DNA from: Rhodospirillaceae bacterium
Lineage (GTDB): Bacteria; Pseudomonadota; Alphaproteobacteria; Rickettsiales; UBA3002
Length of the DNA stretch: 6,777 bases
Direction of reading: 5' to 3'
Assembly: GCA_947458525.1 (NCBI GenBank)
Contig: CANHAG010000072.1
Coordinates: 1-6,777 of the forward strand
A program made the position numbers and the translations under genes. The notes under the pieces were generated by a model. It searched no databases and was not told where the DNA came from. It worked only from the letters and a program-made list of their open reading frames with translations. Every line of letters starts with the position of its first letter. Positions within the stretch are counted from its first letter, which is position 1. Positions 6,735 to 6,777 of this stretch are shown here, in pieces.

Positions 6735-6777
6735 ATGACCGAACTGGCTCAGATTCGCAATTTCTCCATTATCGCCC
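6735..6777 (+). CDS. lepA: Elongation factor 4 (LepA), first 14 codons only
   Basis: LepA/EF4 is a ribosome-associated translational GTPase of about 600 residues, linked to back-translocation and ribosome biogenesis. Only the start is in the window: MTELAQIRNFSIIA, ending one base into the next codon. The segment IRNFSIIA is the highly conserved lead-in to the P-loop AHIDHGKST of LepA proteins, and a short MT(E/D)L-type extension before it is usual in alphaproteobacteria. The P-loop itself is past the window edge. No Shine-Dalgarno sequence is visible before the ATG (CCCCGGCC precedes it). In-frame TTG codons at 6699 and 6708 are possible but less likely starts. The 94-nt gap from the previous stop allows its own promoter. 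Confidence 0.88.
   Translation, partial: MTELAQIRNFSIIA

Overview
The window reads as an ordinary chromosomal segment of an alphaproteobacterium. Three things point there: an ISC-type hscA-fdx gene pair whose ferredoxin ends in the PSATRN tail typical of the alphaproteobacterial/mitochondrial FDX2 (Yah1) class, two overlapping matches to the CtrA box (TTAA-N7-TTAA), and a GANTC (CcrM-type) site inside that box. Base composition is moderately GC-rich and similar throughout, with no sign of transfer, phage, insertion sequence, CRISPR array, tRNA or rRNA. The genus cannot be told from the sequence. Alphaproteobacteria that keep hscA (as opposed to SUF-only lineages) are a narrower set, but that is inference.

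All genes lie on the + strand. Positions 1-5287 are a tightly packed block: the 3' nine-tenths of hscA (Fe-S cluster transfer chaperone), 11 nt, fdx ([2Fe-2S] ferredoxin), 18 nt, an unrecognised membrane-anchored protein of 486 residues, 2 nt, and an M3-family oligoendopeptidase F. The spacing suggests one transcript, i.e. the tail of an isc operon continuing into an envelope protein and a cytoplasmic peptidase. HscA and Fdx work together on IscU: Hsp70-driven release of the nascent cluster, and electron supply for its synthesis. No evident biochemical link joins the last two genes to that pathway.

Positions 5288-5419 are a regulatory gap with a plausible sigma70-type promoter followed by the CtrA/CcrM element. 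They precede a 406-residue protein of unknown function (N-terminal domain, Pro/Glu-rich linker, C-terminal helical domain). After a further 94-nt gap the window ends in the first 14 codons of lepA (elongation factor 4).

No clearly new system is visible. The most interesting signal is the compact CtrA/CcrM-type control region in front of the uncharacterised three-part protein, which suggests a cell-cycle-regulated gene of unknown role.
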